Assembly: GCF_002155425.1 (NCBI RefSeq)
Contig: NZ_MUYG01000010.1
Location: 248,001 to 312,000, forward strand
DNA length: 64,000 nucleotides
Origin: Erythrobacter donghaensis
GTDB lineage: Bacteria; Pseudomonadota; Alphaproteobacteria; Sphingomonadales; Sphingomonadaceae
Reading direction: 5' to 3'
Shown here one piece after another: positions 7,062 through 15,627 of the stretch (its first letter is position 1; the number at the start of each line of letters is the position of its first letter). Made by a program: the position numbers and the translations under genes. A model generated the notes under the pieces. It was not told the origin of the DNA. It saw only the letters and a list, made by a program, of their open reading frames with translations, and did not search any database.

Positions 7062-8513
7062 ATGAGCTTCTCCCTGCTTTCCGCCGCCGCATCGGGCGAG
7101 GGCGCGACTCCCGCCTGGGCGATGCTCGCCTACCTTGTCGCGGGCGTCTTCTTCATCCTCGCGCTGCGCGGACTTTCGAGCCCCGCGACCTCGCGCGCCG
7201 GCAATCGCAATGGCATGATCGGCATGGCCATCGCGGTGGTGACGACGCTGATCATGCACGGCACCAATCTGGTCGAGATCGGCATTGCCATCGCCATCGG
7301 TGCGATCCTCGGCGTCACCATCGCGCGGCGCATCGCCATGACCGCGATGCCCGAACTGGTCGCGGGATTCCACAGCCTCGTCGGCCTTGCTGCGGTGGTG
7401 GTCGGCCTTGCCGCATGGCTCAACCCCGCCGCCTTCGGGATCACCGATGCTGCAGGGCAGATCAATGCGGTCAGCCGCGTGGAACTCGGTCTCGGCATCG
7501 CCATCGGGGCGATCACCTTCTCCGGTTCGGTCATCGCGTTTCTCAAGCTCTCGGGCCGGATGAGCGGGTCTCCGATCATGCTGCCCGGGCGGCATGTCAT
7601 CAACCTCGGGACGCTGGCAGCGATTCTGGTGCTGATCGGCCTCTATACCGTCTCGCCTGAGGGCGGCGCGGGCGAGGGGTGGATGGTGATTGCCGTCACT
7701 GCGCTGGCCTTTGCCATCGGCTTCCTGCTGATCATTCCGATCGGCGGGGCGGACATGCCGGTCGTCGTCTCCATGCTGAACTCCTATTCGGGCTGGGCCG
7801 CCGCGGCGATGGGCTTCACGCTGGGCAACAGCGCGATGATCATCACCGGGGCGCTGGTCGGTTCTTCGGGCGCGATCCTCAGCTACATCATGTGCCGCGC
7901 GATGAATCGCAGCTTCATTTCGGTGATCGCGGGCGGCTTCGGCGCGGCTCCCGAAGCGGGCGGCGCTGGCGCGCGCGAGCAGCGGCCCTACAAGCAGGGC
8001 AGCGCGGAAGACGCGGCCTATATGCTCGAGCAGGCCGAAAGCGTCATCATCATCCCCGGCTACGGCATGGCGGTGGCGCAGGCCCAGCACGCGCTGCGCG
8101 AAATGGGAGACAAACTCCGCGAAAAGGGCGTGTCGGTGAAATACGCCATCCACCCCGTCGCAGGCCGGATGCCGGGGCACATGAACGTGCTGCTCGCGGA
8201 AGCCAGCGTGCCCTATGACGAGGTGTTCGAACTGGAGGACATCAACTCCGAATTCGCGCAGGCCGACGTCGCCTTCATCATCGGCGCGAACGACGTGGTG
8301 AACCCCGCGGCCAAGACCGACAAGTCCTCGCCCATCTACGGGATGCCGGTGTTCGATGTCGACAAGGCCAAGCAGGTGTTCTTCATCAAGCGCTCGATGG
8401 GGGGCGTAGGCTATGCCGGGGTCGATAACGACGTGTTCTACATGAACCAGACCGTCATGCTCCTCGCCGATGCGAAGAAGATGGTCGAGGAAATCGTCAA
8501 GTCGCTGGACTGA
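7062..8513 (+). CDS. pntB: NAD(P) transhydrogenase beta subunit
   Basis: NADP(H)-binding and membrane subunit, 483 residues, usual length. The N-terminal half has about eight or nine transmembrane helices, including GFHSLVGLAAVVVG. The C-terminal domain III carries IIPGYGMAVAQAQHALREM, a dinucleotide-binding motif, and KYAIHPVAGRMPGHMNVLLAEA, followed by IIGANDVVNPAA, the NADP-loop region. It completes the pntAA-pntAB-pntB operon that makes NADPH at the expense of the proton gradient. ATG 7062 sits 3 bases after pntAB. A small membrane-anchored gene follows after 7 bases and may be cotranscribed. Confidence 0.96.
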   Translation: MSFSLLSAAASGEGATPAWAMLAYLVAGVFFILALRGLSSPATSRAGNRNGMIGMAIAVVTTLIMHGTNLVEIGIAIAIGAILGVTIARRIAMTAMPELVAGFHSLVGLAAVVVGLAAWLNPAAFGITDAAGQINAVSRVELGLGIAIGAITFSGSVIAFLKLSGRMSGSPIMLPGRHVINLGTLAAILVLIGLYTVSPEGGAGEGWMVIAVTALAFAIGFLLIIPIGGADMPVVVSMLNSYSGWAAAAMGFTLGNSAMIITGALVGSSGAILSYIMCRAMNRSFISVIAGGFGAAPEAGGAGAREQRPYKQGSAEDAAYMLEQAESVIIIPGYGMAVAQAQHALREMGDKLREKGVSVKYAIHPVAGRMPGHMNVLLAEASVPYDEVFELEDINSEFAQADVAFIIGANDVVNPAAKTDKSSPIYGMPVFDVDKAKQVFFIKRSMGGVGYAGVDNDVFYMNQTVMLLADAKKMVEEIVKSLD

Positions 8514-8520
8514 TCCGTTT

Positions 8521-8862
8521 ATGAAGAAGTTGCTGATCGGCCTTTTGCTGGTCGTGGCTCTCGGGGCCGGTGCGCTGTTCACCGGCCTCGCCGATCCCTT
8601 GGTCGAATGGCAGGTCAAGGGCGCGCTGGTCGAGGCCGGGGTGGGCGAGCGCCGTGCCGAATGCATGGCCGGCCGCATGGTCGACCGCCTGACCATCGGC
8701 CAGCTCTGGAACCTGCGTCAGGCGATGGCCCCGCGCGAGGGCGAGCCCGAGGAAGGCTACGGCCTCGGCGAACTCGTCAAGCGGCTTGACCGCGTGAACG
8801 ATGGCGAGGTCGTGGCGGTGCTCACCACCAGCGCCGGGCTGTGCGCGATGGGGCTGGGCTAA
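8521..8862 (+). CDS. Small membrane-anchored or exported protein of unknown function
   Basis: Not recognised. The 113-residue product begins MKKLLIGLLLVVALGAGALF, either a signal anchor or an uncleaved signal peptide, followed by a soluble stretch with Cys residues in AECMAG and GLCAMG that could pair. The middle, around GRMVDRLTIGQLWNLRQAM, looks helical. It begins 7 bases after pntB, so it is probably the last gene of that operon, although nothing in the sequence ties it to transhydrogenase function. Confidence 0.6.
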   Translation: MKKLLIGLLLVVALGAGALFTGLADPLVEWQVKGALVEAGVGERRAECMAGRMVDRLTIGQLWNLRQAMAPREGEPEEGYGLGELVKRLDRVNDGEVVAVLTTSAGLCAMGLG

Positions 8863-8918
8863 GGCTTGCCATTGCTCCCCCCAATGCGCCACACTGCGCG
8901 GCGGAGAGGGAGACAATC

Positions 8919-10115
8919 ATGAAACGCTTTGCTCTGGCTGCCGCGCTGCTCTGCACCGCAGCGCCGCTCGCCGCCGAAACGCACCGGGTCGAACCGGGCG
9001 AGGGCGCGGGCACACGCTTGCAGGAGGCGCTGATCCTCGCCGCGCCCGGCGACACGATCGAACTGGGCGAGGGGCGCTTCGTGCTGACCGACGGGCTCAG
9101 CCTCGATGTCGACGGGGTGACGGTGCGGGGCGCGGGGATGGAAAAGACCATCCTCGACTTCACCGGCCAGCAGGGCTCGGGCGAGGGGCTGCTCGTCACC
9201 TCCGACAATGTCACCCTGCGCGGCTTCGCGGTCGAGAACGCCAAGGGCGACGGGATCAAGTCCAAAGGCGCGGACATGATCGTGTATGACAGTCTGCGCG
9301 TCGAATGGACCGGCGGGCCCAAGGCCACCAACGGCGCCTACGGCATCTACCCGGTCGAGAGCACCGGCGTGCTGGTCCAAGGCTCGGTCGTGATGGGCGC
9401 GTCGGATGCGGGGATCTATGTGGGGCAAAGCCGCGACATCACAGTGCGCCGCAATGTCGTCAGTTTGAACGTCGCCGGGATCGAGATCGAGAACAGCCGC
9501 AATGCGCTGGTCGAAAACAACACTGCCATGCGCAATACCGGCGGGCTGCTGGTGTTCGACCTGCCGGGCCTCCCCGTGATGAACGGCGGCAACGTGATCT
9601 TGCGGAACAACATGGTGATCGACAACGACACCCCCAATTTCGCGCCTCCCGGCAATATCGTCGCCTCCGTGCGGCGCGGCACCGGCGTTCTGGTGATGGC
9701 AAATGACGGCGTGCTGATCGAGGGCAACGCCTTCGAGGGCAACGCCACGGCGCACATCATGGTGATCGCCTATTCCCAGCCCTTCAAAGACCCTCGCTAC
9801 AACCCCCACGCCCGCAACGTGATCGTCGGCTCCAACGCCTTCGGGCGCGGCGGGTACGATCCGCAGCTCGATGACAAGGAGCAACTGCTCGAAGCCTTCG
9901 GCGGCGCGCTGCCGCCGGTGCTCTGGGACGGGATCGCCGAGGACGGCAACGGGCTGATGATCGCCGAGGGGGTGACGGGCTGGAGCCTCAACCTGTCGAC
10001 GCCCGGTCAGGATCTGGCAGAGGCGCAGCCCGGTCCGCTCACCCTCACCCCGCTCGAAAGCTGGGAGTTCCCGGAAGTCGGCGCGCCTGCAGAGCTGGAG
10101 GCACGGCTGAAGTGA
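8919..10115 (+). CDS. Secreted parallel beta-helix repeat protein (TIGR03805-like)
   Basis: Exported protein of 398 residues. Signal peptide at about 1-20 (MKRFALAAALLCTAAPLAAE). The rest is a right-handed beta-helix of repeating short strands and turns (for example DNVTLRGFAVENAKGDGIK, RDITVRRNVVSLNVAGIE, NALVENNTAMRNTGG), a fold typical of polysaccharide lyases and of binding proteins without catalysis. No lyase catalytic residues could be picked out. It overlaps the diheme cytochrome gene by 4 bases (GTGA). From memory, beta-helix proteins of this type are usually paired with a diheme cytochrome, and that pairing is what is seen here. ATG 8919 follows GGAGAGGGAGA. Confidence 0.8.
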   Translation: MKRFALAAALLCTAAPLAAETHRVEPGEGAGTRLQEALILAAPGDTIELGEGRFVLTDGLSLDVDGVTVRGAGMEKTILDFTGQQGSGEGLLVTSDNVTLRGFAVENAKGDGIKSKGADMIVYDSLRVEWTGGPKATNGAYGIYPVESTGVLVQGSVVMGASDAGIYVGQSRDITVRRNVVSLNVAGIEIENSRNALVENNTAMRNTGGLLVFDLPGLPVMNGGNVILRNNMVIDNDTPNFAPPGNIVASVRRGTGVLVMANDGVLIEGNAFEGNATAHIMVIAYSQPFKDPRYNPHARNVIVGSNAFGRGGYDPQLDDKEQLLEAFGGALPPVLWDGIAEDGNGLMIAEGVTGWSLNLSTPGQDLAEAQPGPLTLTPLESWEFPEVGAPAELEARLK

Positions 10116-11140
10116 GGTGGGGCAATGGCCTGATTGCCTTGGCGGCTGCGGCGCTGATGGCGTCAGCGACCGCCAATAGCCTTGCGAGCGGGCTGCCGGC
10201 GGTGCGGGTCAATGATGCGGCGATCATCGGCGAGGGGATGCCGCGTCAGCTTTCGGACTATCGGTTCTTTGCTGATGCGCGCGCCCAGCAGCCGATCCCT
10301 TACGTCTTTCCCTATGCTCTCAACACCCCGCTCTGGTCGGACGGCGCGGAGAAACTGCGGTTCATCTATCTGCCTCGGGGAACCCGTTTGGAAGCGGAAG
10401 GGGAGGGCCTGCTCAAGTTCCCGGTCGGTGCGGCGATCATCAAGACCTTTGCCTTCGGCGAAGGCGATGCGCGCCGCCTGATCGAAACCCGCGTCCTGCT
10501 CCACCGTGCGGATGGCTGGGTGGCGCTGCCCTATCGCTGGAACGCCGAACAGACCGATGCCAGCCTCGCGCTGGCAGGCGGGCGGGTCGATCTGGTGACG
10601 CCTGCGGGCGAGGCGATTTCCTACGCGATCCCCAACAAGAACCAGTGCAAGTCCTGCCACGGCAAGGACGAGCAGGTGATCCCGATCGGCCCCAAGGCGC
10701 GCAATCTCTCCGCCGAGTGGTTCGCGCAGATGGTCGAAAGCCGCGCGATTGACCGTGTGCCTGACAGCGCCGGGATACTGCCCGATTGGTCCACCCACGC
10801 ATCCGGCCCCGCCGCGCCGCTCGCCCGCGCCTATCTCGATGTGAACTGCGCGCACTGCCATCAGCCGGGTGGGGGCGCGTCGAACTCGGGCCTCGATCTG
10901 CGCTGGGAGCAGTCGGACGCCCACGCCATCGGCATCTTCAAGCGCCCGGTCGCGGCAGGACGCGGGGCGGGCGGCCATGAATTCTCGATCGTCCCCGGCC
11001 AGCCCGACACGTCGATCCTGCTCTACCGGATGGACAGCGCCGAACCCGGCGTCGCCATGCCAGAACTGGGCAAGGCGAGCGTCGACAAGGACGGCGTGGC
11101 CGTGGTGCGGCGCTGGATTGCGGAGATGAAAACCGAATGA
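10112..11140 (+). CDS. Exported diheme c-type cytochrome family protein (SO2930/TIGR03806-like)
   Basis: Predicted periplasmic protein of 342 residues starting at GTG 10112 with a signal peptide (hydrophobic stretch about 5-22). Two heme-attachment motifs are present: CKSCH in NKNQCKSCHGKDEQ and CAHCH in VNCAHCHQPGG. An N-terminal domain with DYRFFADARAQQ and LNTPLWSDGAEK matches the family remembered as SO2930 diheme cytochromes. The redox partner and substrate are unknown. It overlaps both neighbours by 4 bases (beta-helix gene upstream, alpha/beta hydrolase downstream), implying coupled translation of all three. Confidence 0.85.
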   Translation: MRWGNGLIALAAAALMASATANSLASGLPAVRVNDAAIIGEGMPRQLSDYRFFADARAQQPIPYVFPYALNTPLWSDGAEKLRFIYLPRGTRLEAEGEGLLKFPVGAAIIKTFAFGEGDARRLIETRVLLHRADGWVALPYRWNAEQTDASLALAGGRVDLVTPAGEAISYAIPNKNQCKSCHGKDEQVIPIGPKARNLSAEWFAQMVESRAIDRVPDSAGILPDWSTHASGPAAPLARAYLDVNCAHCHQPGGGASNSGLDLRWEQSDAHAIGIFKRPVAAGRGAGGHEFSIVPGQPDTSILLYRMDSAEPGVAMPELGKASVDKDGVAVVRRWIAEMKTE

Positions 11141-12117
11141 AATGGCTCTGGCGCGGGCTGCTGGCGATTGTCGCATTGCTGGTGATCGCCTTTCTCGTCT
11201 TCCGCACGCCCGACACCGATCCGGCGGGAATGCGCGCCAAATATGGCGCTCCGCCCTCGCAATTCCTCGCCAACGGCGACGGCGTGAAAGTCCACCTGCG
11301 CGACGAGGGACCGAAAGACGCGCCCGTGATCATGCTGCTGCATGGCTCCAACGCCGATCTGCACACCTGGGAGCCGTGGGTGCAGGCGCTCAAGGGCCAA
11401 TATCGCGTGATCCGCTTCGATCAGGTCGGCCACGGCCTCACCGGCCCCGATCCCGAGGGCGATTACAGCCGCGCCAATTTCGCGCAGGATATCCTCGAAG
11501 TCGCAGACAAGCTGGGTCTGGACAGATTCGTCCTCGCCGGCAATTCGATGGGCGGCAAGCACGCGCTCGCCTTCGCCATCGCGCACCCGGAGCGCCTCAC
11601 CGGCCTCGTGCTGGTCGACGCCAGCGGCGGACCGATGCTGAAGCTTGGCGACGCCGAAGACGACGACAGCGGCAATATCGGCTTTACCATCGCCCAGACC
11701 CCGGGGATCAACCTGCTGGTCGAACAGATCACCCCGCGCAGCCTGATCCGGCAGAGCCTCGAACAATCGGTCTCGAACAAAGCGGTCGTGACCGAGGCAG
11801 CGGTGGACCGCTATTGGGAACTGCTGCGCTATCCCGGCAACAGGCGCGCTACGTTGGCGCGCTTCAGCCTGCCCTACGATCCCCTGAGCGAGGCCGAAAT
11901 CGCTTCGGTTACCACGCCGACCCTGATCCTATGGGGCGAGGAAGACCGGCTGATCCCGGTCGAAGCGGGGCGATGGCTGGGCCGGACCCTGCCGAACAAT
12001 CGGCTCGTGATCTATCCCGCCATCGGTCACCTTCCGCACGAAGAGGCGCCCGCTGCCACTCTGGGCGACCTTCAGGCGTGGCTTGCCGAACACGCCCCGA
12101 CTGCAAAACCCGAGTAA
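11137..12117 (+). CDS. Membrane-anchored alpha/beta hydrolase
   Basis: Serine hydrolase of 326 residues. An N-terminal anchor (about 4-22, LWRGLLAIVALLVIAFLVF) suggests a periplasm-facing position. The alpha/beta fold shows the oxyanion segment MLLHGSNAD, the nucleophile elbow GNSMGG, the acid in LILWGEEDRLIP and the catalytic His in AIGHLPHEE. The substrate is unknown; esters, lactones or C-C bonds are all possible for this group. Its ATG overlaps the diheme cytochrome stop by 4 bases, so it belongs to the beta-helix/cytochrome operon and may act on the same unknown substrate. Confidence 0.85.
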   Translation: MKWLWRGLLAIVALLVIAFLVFRTPDTDPAGMRAKYGAPPSQFLANGDGVKVHLRDEGPKDAPVIMLLHGSNADLHTWEPWVQALKGQYRVIRFDQVGHGLTGPDPEGDYSRANFAQDILEVADKLGLDRFVLAGNSMGGKHALAFAIAHPERLTGLVLVDASGGPMLKLGDAEDDDSGNIGFTIAQTPGINLLVEQITPRSLIRQSLEQSVSNKAVVTEAAVDRYWELLRYPGNRRATLARFSLPYDPLSEAEIASVTTPTLILWGEEDRLIPVEAGRWLGRTLPNNRLVIYPAIGHLPHEEAPAATLGDLQAWLAEHAPTAKPE

Positions 12118-12211
12118 ACCACGCCCGCAATGCCTTGCGCACTGGACGCAAGGAACCTGTGCGCCCTAAACCGGTTCGCAGTTGCACACAAAAAGAGAAA
12201 GGGCGGCGGTT

Positions 12212-12916
12212 TTGCGCAAACTCGGGATCATCGGCGGCATGAGCTGGGTGTCGACCGCGACCTATTACGAACGCATCAACCGCCTCGTCCAGAAGCGCAG
12301 CCCTCCGATGGCGAGCGCGCCGCTGCTGATCGAAAGTCTCGATTTCTGCCAGCTTTACGCGCTGCGCGAAGCGCACGACTGGGAGCGCGCGGCGGGTGTC
12401 CTGATCGATAGCGCCCAGCGGCTCGAAGCGGCTGGGGCCGAAGGGCTGATCATCGGCGCCAATTCGATGCACCGTCTGTATGATGACGTCGCCGTCGCGG
12501 TCGGCATCCCGATCCTGCATATCGCCGAATATGTCGGCCTCGCCATGAAGCGCGCCGGGGTCAGCAGCGCGGCGCTGCTCGGCACGCGCAATGTCATGAC
12601 CGAAAGCTTCTACCGCAAGCGCCTCGTCGCGCACGGGATCGACCTGCTCCCGCCCAATCTCGACTATGTCGCGATGCTCGACCGGATCATTTATGAAGAG
12701 CTGATGGTCGGCAAGGTCACGCGCGAGGCCGAGCGCACCTTGAAGACAATCATCACCAACAAGGCGCAGGACGGCGCGAGCGCCATTGTGCTGGCCTGTA
12801 CCGAGCTGGATCTGGTGGTCGATGTCGATGCCAATGTCCTGCCGATCTTCGACAGCACCCGAATCCATTGCGAGGCGGCCGCGAACTGGATCCTTGGGCA
12901 GGAAGCGGTGAATTAG
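12212..12916 (+). CDS. Aspartate/glutamate racemase family protein, first catalytic Cys absent
   Basis: Cytosolic PLP-independent racemase family, 234 residues from TTG 12212 (MRKLGIIGGMSW is the usual family start, with AAAGGGCGGCGG just upstream; an in-frame TTG lies at 12182). The second catalytic cysteine is present in VLACTELDL (Cys196). At the first catalytic position, usually CNTxH, the sequence is ANSMH (Ala83). This resembles YgeA-type enzymes, where that Cys is Thr. It may therefore be a one-sided epimerase, a hydrolase or a lyase; the reaction is unproven. It begins 94 bases after the hydrolase stop and is likely separate from that operon. Confidence 0.8.
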   Translation: MRKLGIIGGMSWVSTATYYERINRLVQKRSPPMASAPLLIESLDFCQLYALREAHDWERAAGVLIDSAQRLEAAGAEGLIIGANSMHRLYDDVAVAVGIPILHIAEYVGLAMKRAGVSSAALLGTRNVMTESFYRKRLVAHGIDLLPPNLDYVAMLDRIIYEELMVGKVTREAERTLKTIITNKAQDGASAIVLACTELDLVVDVDANVLPIFDSTRIHCEAAANWILGQEAVN

Positions 12917-13213
12917 TCCTCGGCTCGTCTGTTGACGCGGGCGGCTTGGCGCATAGCCGGGTTGCGGGGGGTGCAACTTGTTAACGCTCTCCCTAAGTGG
13001 CCCGTGGATTTTGTCACGACAAGTTTTTGGCATCATCCGGGTCTTCGGGTCGCACCGACGGACCCATGGGGTCGCTTTCCTCCCCCCCAATCACCGGAAG
13101 GCGGCCCCATAATTTGTCGCTCGTCAAGCGCCTGTTTTCCTGACATTTTGCATGTGTTCACGGCCCGTTCCGGTTGAGCGGATGCACGCGCTGCCCTAAT
13201 CGCTCGCGCCGTG
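12917..13213. other. Non-coding gap between racemase and dgt
   Basis: 297 bases with no convincing gene. It contains the imperfect palindrome TTGTC-AC-GACAA (near 13012-13023) and AT-richer tracts such as CCATAATTTG near 13110, but no clear terminator with a T-run and no promoter that fits well. An open frame crossing it has no family resemblance. Confidence 0.4.
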
Positions 13214-14377
13214 ATGACCCGCGCCCCCTATGCCGCCGATCCTGCCGCCTGCGGCCCCCGCGAATTCGGCGGGGCCGACGTGGGCGAACGCCGCGGCCCG
13301 CGCAGCGCTTTCCAGCGCGATCGCGACCGGATCGTCCACTCGATGAGCTTCCGGCGGCTGAAATCCAAGACGCAGGTGTTCATCGCGCCCGACGGCGATC
13401 ACTACCGCACCCGCCTGACCCACAGCCTCGAAGTCGCGCAGATCGGCCGGGTGATCGCCCGCGCGCTGGGGCTGGACGAGGATCTGACCGAGGCGCTGTG
13501 CCTCGCGCATGATCTCGGCCATCCGCCCTTCGGCCATGCGGGCGAAGCGGCGCTTTCCGCTGCGATGGAGCGCCACGGCGGTTTCTGCCACAATGCACAG
13601 GCGCTGCGCACGGTGATGCGGATCGAATGCCCCTATCCCCAGCATGACGGGCTTAACCTCACCTGGGATCTGCTCGAAGGGCTGGCCAAGCATAATGGCC
13701 CGGTCACCGCCCCCGGCTGGGCGTTGGCGCAGCTGGATGCGGCTTTCCCGCTTGACCTCACCACCTGGCCCTCGCTCGAAGCGCAGGTGGCGGCCGTCGC
13801 CGACGATATCGCCTACGACAATCACGACATCGACGATGGCTTGCGCGCCGGGTTCCTGAGCCTCGACGACCTGCTCAGCCTCGATTTCCTCGCAGACCAG
13901 TGGCGGACGGTCGAAAAGCGCTTTCCCAATGCCCCGCGCGAGCGTCTGTTGCGAGAGATGATACGCGACCAGATCGGACTGATGGTGAATGACGTGATCG
14001 ACCACACGGCTGCGCAGGTGCGGGGCATGGGCTCGGTCGCCGAGGTGCGCGCGGCAGGCCGCCAGCTCGCAGGATTCTCGCCCGCGATGGCGGCGCAGGA
14101 ACGGCGGCTCAAAAGCTTCATGTACGAACGGCTTTATTTCCATCCCGAACAGATCAGCGCGGCGGAGAAGGCACGCGATGTCGTGGCGCGGCTCTATGCG
14201 GCCTATGCGCAGGATGCGACGTTGATGCCCGAAGACTGGCAGGCGCGGCTACCCGCCCGCGATCCCGAACGCGCCCGCGTGATCGCCGATTTCATCGCCG
14301 GGATGAGCGACCGTTTTGCCATGCAGGCCGTGGCGCGCATCTATGGCTTCCAGCCCGAAGGCCTGATCAATGTCTGA
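13214..14377 (+). CDS. dgt: Deoxyguanosinetriphosphate triphosphohydrolase-like HD-domain protein
   Basis: Hydrolyses dGTP (or dNTPs) to nucleoside plus triphosphate in nucleotide-pool control. The 387-residue protein is the shorter dGTPase class. HD-domain metal ligands are visible: His in RTRLTHSLEV, the HD pair in LAHDLGHPPFGH and the later Asp in VADDIAYDNHD. The substrate-loop motif SFRRLKSKTQVF lies near the start. ATG 13214 is preferred over GTG 13211. The stop overlaps the next gene by 8 bases, so it heads a three-gene run with the NAD(P)-binding protein and the ABA4-like protein. Confidence 0.92.
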   Translation: MTRAPYAADPAACGPREFGGADVGERRGPRSAFQRDRDRIVHSMSFRRLKSKTQVFIAPDGDHYRTRLTHSLEVAQIGRVIARALGLDEDLTEALCLAHDLGHPPFGHAGEAALSAAMERHGGFCHNAQALRTVMRIECPYPQHDGLNLTWDLLEGLAKHNGPVTAPGWALAQLDAAFPLDLTTWPSLEAQVAAVADDIAYDNHDIDDGLRAGFLSLDDLLSLDFLADQWRTVEKRFPNAPRERLLREMIRDQIGLMVNDVIDHTAAQVRGMGSVAEVRAAGRQLAGFSPAMAAQERRLKSFMYERLYFHPEQISAAEKARDVVARLYAAYAQDATLMPEDWQARLPARDPERARVIADFIAGMSDRFAMQAVARIYGFQPEGLINV

Positions 14378-15092
14378 TCCGCGCCCCGTGGGCCCGGTGC
14401 GCGTCGCGCTGGTGGGGGCGACCGGCCTCGTCGGCCGCCGGGTGATCGAGGTCTCCAGCGCAGGCGACGAAGTGCGGATCGTCGGCATTGCCCGGCGCGA
14501 GGCACCCCTGCCGCCCGGCGCGCGGATGGAGATGTTCGTCGCCGAGCCGGAAAAGTGGGGCGAGGTGCTGGAAGCGGTGCGTCCACGCGCGCTGATCTGT
14601 GCGCTCGGGACGACGATGAAGAAGGCCGGGGGCGACAAGGATGCCTTCCGCGCGGTCGATCACGATCTGGTGCTCGCCACCGCGGAAGCGGCGCGGCGGG
14701 CGGGCGTGCCCAACATGGTGTTGGTGAGCGCCGCCGGGGCCGATGCGCGCTCCAAGAACTTCTACATGCAGGTCAAGGGCGAGACCGAAGACGCGCTGAG
14801 CCGCGCGGGGTTCAAGCGACTCGACATCCTCCACCCCGGCCTACTGCGTGGCGAGCGCCCGGACGACCTGCGCTTTGCCGAACGCGCCGCGATGATCGCC
14901 GCGCCCTTGATCGACCCGCTGCTGTCGGGATCCTGGGCGCGCTTTCGCTCGATCGACGCAGGCCTGGTGGCCGAGGCCGCACTCGGCCTCGCGCTGCGCC
15001 GCGCGGGTGGGCGCTTCACGCACGATAACGACGCGATGCGCCGCGCCGCGCGCGAATGGCGCAAGGTCGCCGCGCAGGGAGAGGCGGAATGA
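14370..15092 (+). CDS. NAD(P)H-binding Rossmann protein (atypical SDR)
   Basis: A 240-residue atypical short-chain dehydrogenase-like protein. The glycine motif VALVGATGLVGRR is at about 12-24, followed by ICALGTTMKKAGG and FYMQVKGETEDAL; the latter resembles the YxxxK region of HTATIP2/CC3-type NADPH-binding proteins. These often act as redox sensors or in lipid and quinone metabolism; the role here is unknown. Overlaps dgt by 8 bases and the next gene by 4 bases. Confidence 0.78.
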   Translation: MSDPRPVGPVRVALVGATGLVGRRVIEVSSAGDEVRIVGIARREAPLPPGARMEMFVAEPEKWGEVLEAVRPRALICALGTTMKKAGGDKDAFRAVDHDLVLATAEAARRAGVPNMVLVSAAGADARSKNFYMQVKGETEDALSRAGFKRLDILHPGLLRGERPDDLRFAERAAMIAAPLIDPLLSGSWARFRSIDAGLVAEAALGLALRRAGGRFTHDNDAMRRAAREWRKVAAQGEAE

Positions 15093-15541
15093 TCGACTGG
15101 AACGCCTGGTTCAGCATGGTGAACCTGCTCGCGATGATCGCCTGGGCGGCGCTGATCCTGCTGCCGCGCTGGCCTGCGCTGCTTTCGGGTGTGCTCTATC
15201 TCGGCGTCGGTCTGCTGTGCCTGATCTATGCCGGCGGATTGATCGGGGTGCTCACCGGGCTGCTTGCCACCCCCGGCGGCGGCGAGGCGGATTTCTCTAC
15301 CATTACAGGCGTGCGCGCGATCTTCGGCAGCGATGCCGGGGTGACGATCGGCTGGACGCACTACCTCGCCTTCGATCTCTTCGTCGGCCTGTGGATCGCG
15401 CGCGATGCCGATGCGAAAAGCATTTCGCGGTTCGTGCAGGCGCCGATCCTGCTCGCGACCCTGCTGGCCGGGCCGCTGGGTTTGGGGGTTTGGCTCGCTC
15501 TGCGCGAACCGGCTGCGCGGCGGCAGGGCCGGTTTCGCTAA
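15089..15541 (+). CDS. ABA4-like (DUF4281) membrane protein
   Basis: Integral membrane protein of 150 residues with four predicted helices (about 8-26, 33-58, 87-105 and 115-138). The pattern FSMVNLLAMIAWAALILLP, FGSDAGVTIGWTHYLAFDLFVGLWIARDA matches the ABA4-like family, whose plant member is needed for neoxanthin synthesis. In bacteria the function is not established. ATG 15089 overlaps the previous stop (ATGA). A carotenoid oxygenase occurs 32 kb away, too far to argue an operon link. Confidence 0.75.
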   Translation: MIDWNAWFSMVNLLAMIAWAALILLPRWPALLSGVLYLGVGLLCLIYAGGLIGVLTGLLATPGGGEADFSTITGVRAIFGSDAGVTIGWTHYLAFDLFVGLWIARDADAKSISRFVQAPILLATLLAGPLGLGVWLALREPAARRQGRFR

Positions 15542-15627
15542 ACGATTCTCGCTGAAAACGGGGGGTGGACGACGCGCGCGGGCGGGCTATCTTCGGTCGC
15601 AAAATGGCATCGGGGAGAGACGCCAGC

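Noticed and set aside
6774-8696. A 640-codon open frame on the minus strand opposite pntAB/pntB
   Set aside because: It mirrors the highly conserved pnt coding frames, is rich in His, Arg and Asp as antisense frames in GC-rich DNA are, and has no family motifs.
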